Shown in pieces: positions 59,441-64,000 of a stretch of 64,000 bases of DNA (position 1 is the stretch's first letter; each line of letters starts with the position of its first letter). The position numbers and the translations under genes are program-made. Origin of the DNA: Porites lobata (lineage: Eukaryota > Cnidaria > Anthozoa > Scleractinia > Poritidae). The stretch covers positions 450,001-514,000 of the forward strand of contig CALNXK010000185.1 in assembly GCA_942486035.1 (NCBI GenBank), read 5' to 3'. The notes beneath the pieces were generated by a model, which worked only from the letters and a program-made list of their open reading frames with translations, was not told where the DNA came from and made no database searches.

Positions 59441-59903
59441 TACAGTAAAAACCCACGAGTAAGAACCTAAGATTTAAGAAACTGTTAGGCTAAAATTTGC
59501 AGTTTAGACCCCCTCTATATAAGAACCTCTTTAGCTTAATATTTGGAGAAAGGTTCTTATTTTCAAAAATCATTTTAAAATATTTACTAATTGCAATTGC
59601 AAAAAGCCTGTTAGTACATATATAAATGTTGTTTGATTGAGGTCTTTGAGAAAATGTTTATAATATTTTGTTTTACAGCACAATCATGTATATCAAGTTG
59701 TTTTGACTCAAGAAATTAAAATAATGTGAGAATAGATCTCTATTATGGTCATATTAAAATATAAGCAATCGTTAGGTATGCAAATTTAAGGGTGCTGATC
59801 ACTAAAATCTTCTTAGCAACCACATAATTTTTTGCATTTATGTAAGAACCTGTTTAGGCTAACCCTGGAAAATGTAGGTTCTTACTCGTGGGTTTTTAAT
59901 TGT
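59441..59903. mobile_element. MITE with ACAGTAAAAACCCACGAG ends
   Basis: TACAGTAAAAACCCACGAGT / ACTCGTGGGTTTTTAATTGTA ends; AAGAACCT words recur inside in both orientations. TA target likely. Lies after the candidate polyadenylation signal. Confidence 0.8.
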
Positions 59904-59959
59904 ATTCTATATTACTTTAACTTTTGTCAGTAGCACCCCTAATATTGTACATAGCTTTA

Positions 59960-60100
59960 GCGTTTTATTATTATTATTATGACTAATATTATTGTTAATA
60001 CTAATGTAAATTTTACAGATGAAGAGCCACCTTTCAGTGGAAATACTGTAATAAAGCACAATAAAGTCATTATTATTATTATTATTGTTATTGTATGTGC
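59960..60100. repeat. Two short ATT microsatellites
   Basis: TTATTATTATTAT-type runs at about 59967 and 60070-60090. Confidence 0.8.
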
Positions 60101-60282
60101 TTAGTTAAATTGTCTTGCCGATGTCAGTGATTTATTTATAAAAATAAGTATATTATTAAAGGTGGTCCTATTCATAAGCCTTATTGGCTCCCTTGGGTTC
60201 CCTTGCCTCATCTTTTTCTTAATTTTATGTATATATTCTACTTGTATCAGTGGCTAAATGATAAAAATAAAATGAAATAACA

Positions 60283-61340
60283 GTTTGAGCATAAACTACG
60301 TCACCATCGACAAAGATTTGGAAAAATTACCACCACAGCTGTATTAAATAAAGATGAAAGTTTGTTATGATCAGGGTTACAATAACATTGGAGTTGCTAT
60401 AGAAACGAAATGACGCAATTAGCAATTTTACTTGCAGCCGTATTTCCGGGCACTGGGAACTGTTCTTCGAAAATCGTTTACGAGAGCTTTTCCCTCGAGT
60501 AGCCGCCTCGATTTTCGTGAAGTTTGAGCGAAATCTGTGAGAGCGTTATCGAGATATTTCGGGATGAATTTTTTATGGTGAGAAATTCGTTAAAAACTGG
60601 ACAATCTTGATGTTCGGCCGTTATCTGTAGAAAACCTCATAGTAGTTTGAACCTTAAAAACGTGTGTGAAAAATCATGAAGATAGCTCTAGCCTATTGCT
60701 ACAAAGAAGGATTTGATTACTATTGTCTCCAAGTTTCGTGTTTATAAGGGAGAGCCTCTCATTATTCAGGGGTATTGTCTCCAAGTTTCATATTTTCGAG
60801 GACAACAGTAGGCAACATTTCTGCATAATCTTTTTGCAATGTAAGTTACTGCTGTTTGCGTGAACATGAAACTTGGAGACAATACTAATCAAATCCAGTT
60901 CTTTCTAGATCTCGGCTATCTCCAGAGGTGAAATTGCATTTCAAAACCCTTTCGTTTTCTACAGATAACGGTCGAACATCAAGGTAGCCGTTTCAAATTT
61001 TTCTACGAAAACATCAAGATAGTCCAGTTTTTACCGTATTTTTGACCATAAAAACTTCATCTCAAAATATCTCGATAACGCTCTCACAGATTCGCTTAAA
61101 TTTCACGAACATCGAGGCGGCTATTGAAGCAAAAAGCTCTCTTAATCGATTTTGGAAGAACAGTTTCCAGTGCCGAGAAATACAGTTGCAAATAAACCAG
61201 GTAATGGCGTCATCTCGTTGCTATGACAACTCCAATGTCATTGTAACCCTGATCTTAGCAAATCTTCATCTTTATCTAATACAGCTGTGGTGGTAATTTA
61301 TCCAAATCTCTGTTAATGGCGACGTAGTTTATGCTCAAAC
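60283..61340. mobile_element. 1.06-kb foldback element with about 380-bp arms
   Basis: GTTTGAGCATAAACTACGTC and the right end GACGTAGTTTATGCTCAAAC are exact complements; the arms stay similar inwards for about 380 bp with scattered changes. A second, inner pair (ATTGTCTCCAAGTTTC / GAAACTTGGAGACAAT) lies at about 60723 and 60868. A one-armed relative is at 21590-21860. Confidence 0.85.
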
Positions 61341-61360
61341 TTGGGAGGTATTGACCCTGA

Positions 61361-61404
61361 AAAACCATATCGAGCCACCTTTTAAGGTGGCTCGATATGG
61401 TTTT
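61361..61404. repeat. 44-bp perfect palindrome
   Basis: Two 21-bp arms (AAAACCATATCGAGCCACCTT and complement) around TT. It lies 20 bp beyond the right end of the foldback element and carries the AAGGTGGCTCGA word also seen at 21594. Confidence 0.9.
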
Positions 61405-62236
61405 AAAAGTGAGGTCAGCGGACTTAAGTTAAATCCTTTTACATTGGTAGCCTACAGAAACAATGTTTTTTTTTCTCCCATACAAATCCTTACATTTTAA
61501 ACGTTACGCAACATTGACGATAGACGTATTTCGAACTATGCGCACCTGTGGTTGTTGTCGTTTGTTTGTTTGTTTGTTTTTTCTCACTTTTTTCCGTTTT
61601 ACGGAAACTAGTCACATTTCCAAACCCCCCTAGAAGCTTGCGTTTAGGAAATCGGTCAATATTTATCCTAGATCCGCGCCTGGTAAGAATCAGTTCCTTT
61701 TGAGAGGGTTGAAGATTTCTACTGATTCAGGCCAGGATCCGGCACTCAGCACTGTTTTGTCGCTCTGATTTTGCTTTTGTTATTATGGCGTTTATTGCAA
61801 TTTTGAGCCTGTACAAGTCAGATCAGATGGGGTCATTGAATTGGGTATAACTTTCCTGCGCCGGAAAAAGGTTTTGTGTTTTCTGTAAATGTTAAATTAA
61901 ATGTGCGAAAATATAACGGAATTTCGTGGTGATGTGGCAAAACTTACCGAAACAAAGACCTCATTCCTCTTCTCCCCTCCCCCTCCCCCTTCAACCTTTT
62001 TTTTTGTTTCCTCTCTAACTTTCGCGCAATAACTCGATTGGAAACGCTTGCTACGCAGGCTAACTTCCGCTCTGAGATGGGGTATACTGAGATGGGCAGC
62101 AAATTTGAGTTCAATTTGGTCTGAGACGGGGCTCCCTTAATATTTTCCAAGTAAACCTCCCTGCATGGACTACCTTTTGAAAGTCTCCCCTCGCAACGGG
62201 CAACGGATCTCTAGTTTATTGCCGCAATACTGGCAA
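61405..62236. other. Intergenic sequence, nothing recognised
   Basis: Contains a GTTT tetranucleotide run at about 61559-61578 and CCCTCCCCCTCCCCC at about 61975-61990. No gene. Confidence 0.4.
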
Positions 62237-62286
62237 CCAATCAGAACGCGCATGCGAATTCTTAATTACGTAAGGACTTATAAAGG
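62237..62286 (+). promoter_or_regulatory. Candidate core promoter (CCAAT and TATA boxes)
   Basis: CCAATCAG at 62237-62244 and TATAAAGG at 62279-62286 are about 40 bp apart, a usual layout. Transcription would start near 62310 and the ATG of the downstream gene is at 63007, so the 5' leader would be long or contain an intron. No functional evidence. Confidence 0.3.
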
Positions 62287-63006
62287 AGAAGGATTAAGCC
62301 ATTGTTGTAAGCCTTCTATGACTTTTATGGGTTAATTGATTTTTTTGTCTTTGTGTTTAGTAACTGTAATTACTTTAACGCGTTAACTTTAAAACTACGT
62401 GCCCAAACGAGACAGCAGATAGAGCCTCTTAAAACTCTTTGGTGAACAAGTAGGGCATAAGCACGCAGAGATCTTTGATTGGCATTTTCATCCTTGCTCT
62501 TGTTTTGTACTGACAAACTCGATACATGCCAACAATCTGAACAATGGAATTAAAAATCAAAATTATGCAAATCATGGAGTAATAAATGTCACGCTAGCTA
62601 TATTTTTTTACTTAATATTAGCAAGACAGTACAAAAGTTTTCCAAATGTTTTCTTATACCAGGTTTTTGTTGTTTTGATTTTTTATCATTAGGTGATCAT
62701 GTTTTAAAACGAGTTTTAGACATTTCGAAACGTGATATGTTTTGGGTCATTGGCCATAGACCCTAAATATTTCATAAAATATTCATTCACCCCCAGTTTG
62801 GCATCTTGAATTCACACTTTATCTGAAACAATCGACGAGTTACTTCATTGCTAAGGAGTTCCCAGTGAGCCACTGTTTACCAACGGATATTGGAGTTCTA
62901 GGTTACCTATTGGATTTATCAAGTTGGTATGAAGAGAAATGGTTTTGTTTTTATTGGTTGATAAATGCATCTTCTTCGGTCGAGGATGGCGTGAGTGATT
63001 ATAGTC

Positions 63007-64000
63007 ATGCCTTTCGCACTGACCGGGACTTCCGAATCCGTGAAGGATAAAAGAAGCTACAAAGAAATGAGAGAGCTGCTGCTATTGCATAGACGTTATG
63101 AGGAAAAAGCTGTACGTCTATTTAGAAAGGGATTGTCCGGTTCAAACAAAACTGACGAGATACGAGACACGAAAAGACTGTCTAGCACAAACACCGCAAC
63201 AGATCTGAATGAACCAACAAAAGCGCGTGGAAATCATAAGAAAAACTCAACGACACCTAAAAACCCACCGAAGTCATTTCACCTGAATGATAAAGACTAT
63301 CTGAAGCAGCTTCTTCTCAATAGTGGGGGAAACGTTAATTTTTCTGACCGTTCAGTGGCACAGAGGCACTGGGATGTCACCAGCACTCGCGCACAACTAC
63401 GACTGCCAAAATTAGACAGCATACCGCCAGAAAATAAAGAAATATTTTACACAGCGCTTCCCAAAATGCCTCCGCTGCCGAAGCTTAAGGACAGAAAATC
63501 AGAGCCCTTAAAACGGGACAAAAAGAAGAAGCGAAACAGGCATAATTCTAGCCAAGAGAGAAACACGTTTTCTTCGCAGACTTGTTTAAGTGTTAGGCAG
63601 TTGCCTAGAGACCATTTCATGCTTCACGACTTTGGAAATGGAGGGAGCTCTTCTTCGAAGACATCAACGTTACCGGCCTTACCTCGTATTTCATTGTCAC
63701 GAGAAATGGACCCAACGTCTGAGGCAATAACTCATGAAGAAGGCAATCTTTGGCTTGTTCCTATTGTAAATATCGAAATTCCTCGATATCGCTTAGAAAA
63801 ATGGGATGAACTTGAAAACGGAAGTCCGACTACAACAGAGGAGGATAAATTCAAAGCAGTTCAGATTAAAGGAGTAAGCTCTGAAAACAGGACAATCGAA
63901 GACCAGCAGCCAAAATATAAAAGGAATGTCCATTTTAGTGAATTTCTACATGAAATTCATCTTTATTCTCCTATTTCAACAGCACACAGCGCGAGATCTA
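63007..64000 (+). CDS. Unrecognised basic low-complexity protein, 3' partial
   Basis: ATG at 63007 follows an in-frame TGA at 62992-62994. The frame is open for 331 codons and runs off the window. The protein opens MPFALTGTSE and has a charged helix (YKEMRELLLLHRRYEEKAV), then long Ser/Thr/Lys/Pro-rich stretches, a Pro-rich patch (ALPKMPPLPKL), a strongly basic run (KRDKKKKRNRH) and a more ordered part near LVPIVNIEIPRYRLEKW. The end contains KRNVHFSE, which fits the RVxF docking consensus for protein phosphatase 1. I do not recognise the family, and no catalytic motif is visible. Its composition suggests a disordered scaffold or regulatory protein. An in-frame GTG upstream (62995) makes no better start. 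An intron within the frame is possible. Confidence 0.7.
   Translation, partial: MPFALTGTSESVKDKRSYKEMRELLLLHRRYEEKAVRLFRKGLSGSNKTDEIRDTKRLSSTNTATDLNEPTKARGNHKKNSTTPKNPPKSFHLNDKDYLKQLLLNSGGNVNFSDRSVAQRHWDVTSTRAQLRLPKLDSIPPENKEIFYTALPKMPPLPKLKDRKSEPLKRDKKKKRNRHNSSQERNTFSSQTCLSVRQLPRDHFMLHDFGNGGSSSSKTSTLPALPRISLSREMDPTSEAITHEEGNLWLVPIVNIEIPRYRLEKWDELENGSPTTTEEDKFKAVQIKGVSSENRTIEDQQPKYKRNVHFSEFLHEIHLYSPISTAHSARS

Overview
This window looks like nuclear DNA of an anthozoan cnidarian, most likely a scleractinian coral. The genes are split by introns with GT/AG borders. The sequence is AT-rich and crowded with foldback elements, a LINE relic, a Penelope-like fragment, a BEL/Pao retrotransposon and tRNA-derived repeats. 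The protein families (TRADD-N, LRR, ZU5/UPA, GT-B glycosyltransferase) belong to the expanded innate-immunity repertoire of corals. The species cannot be told from the sequence alone.

One gene dominates. Ten exons on the + strand, from 728 to the stop codon at 58781-58783, join without a reading-frame conflict: every donor and acceptor phase matches, giving 1,289 residues plus stop inside the window. The 5' start lies upstream of the window. The encoded order is TRADD-N domain (728-1162), leucine-rich repeats (11211-11954), a short linker exon (13665-13716), two ZU5 modules (19765-22290), a UPA-like module (25096-28625), a GT-B/GT4-type glycosyltransferase (55857-57096) and an acidic tail (58728-58783). 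The LRR-ZU5-ZU5-UPA core follows PIDD1. A glycosyltransferase stands where PIDD1 has its death domain, and a TRADD-N domain is added in front. The second ZU5 ends in the tripeptide His-Phe-Ser, the self-cleavage motif of PIDD1 and of the FIIND of NLRP1/CARD8.

The introns hold nearly all the rest. Intron 1 (1163-11210) carries a Penelope-like RT fragment, an 18-bp minisatellite of about 100 units split by a MITE, and a foldback element of about 4.1 kb. Introns 2-7 hold several nested MITEs and a decayed LINE (17.6-19.3 kb). The 27-kb intron between the UPA and glycosyltransferase exons holds a 12-kb array: six nearly identical 1.8-kb units (U) interleaved with four copies of a 0.28-kb inverted-repeat element (E), with E at both outer ends. 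It also holds a 3'-truncated BEL/Pao element on the minus strand. Both sit between Tigger/pogo-like terminal inverted repeats flanked by TA at 30294 and 49021. A second inverted-repeat element (50.3-53.7 kb) follows.

After the gene, 58.8-62.9 kb is repeats again. A second gene starts at 63007 (+) and runs off the window; it encodes a basic, low-complexity protein with an RVxF-like motif and was not recognised.
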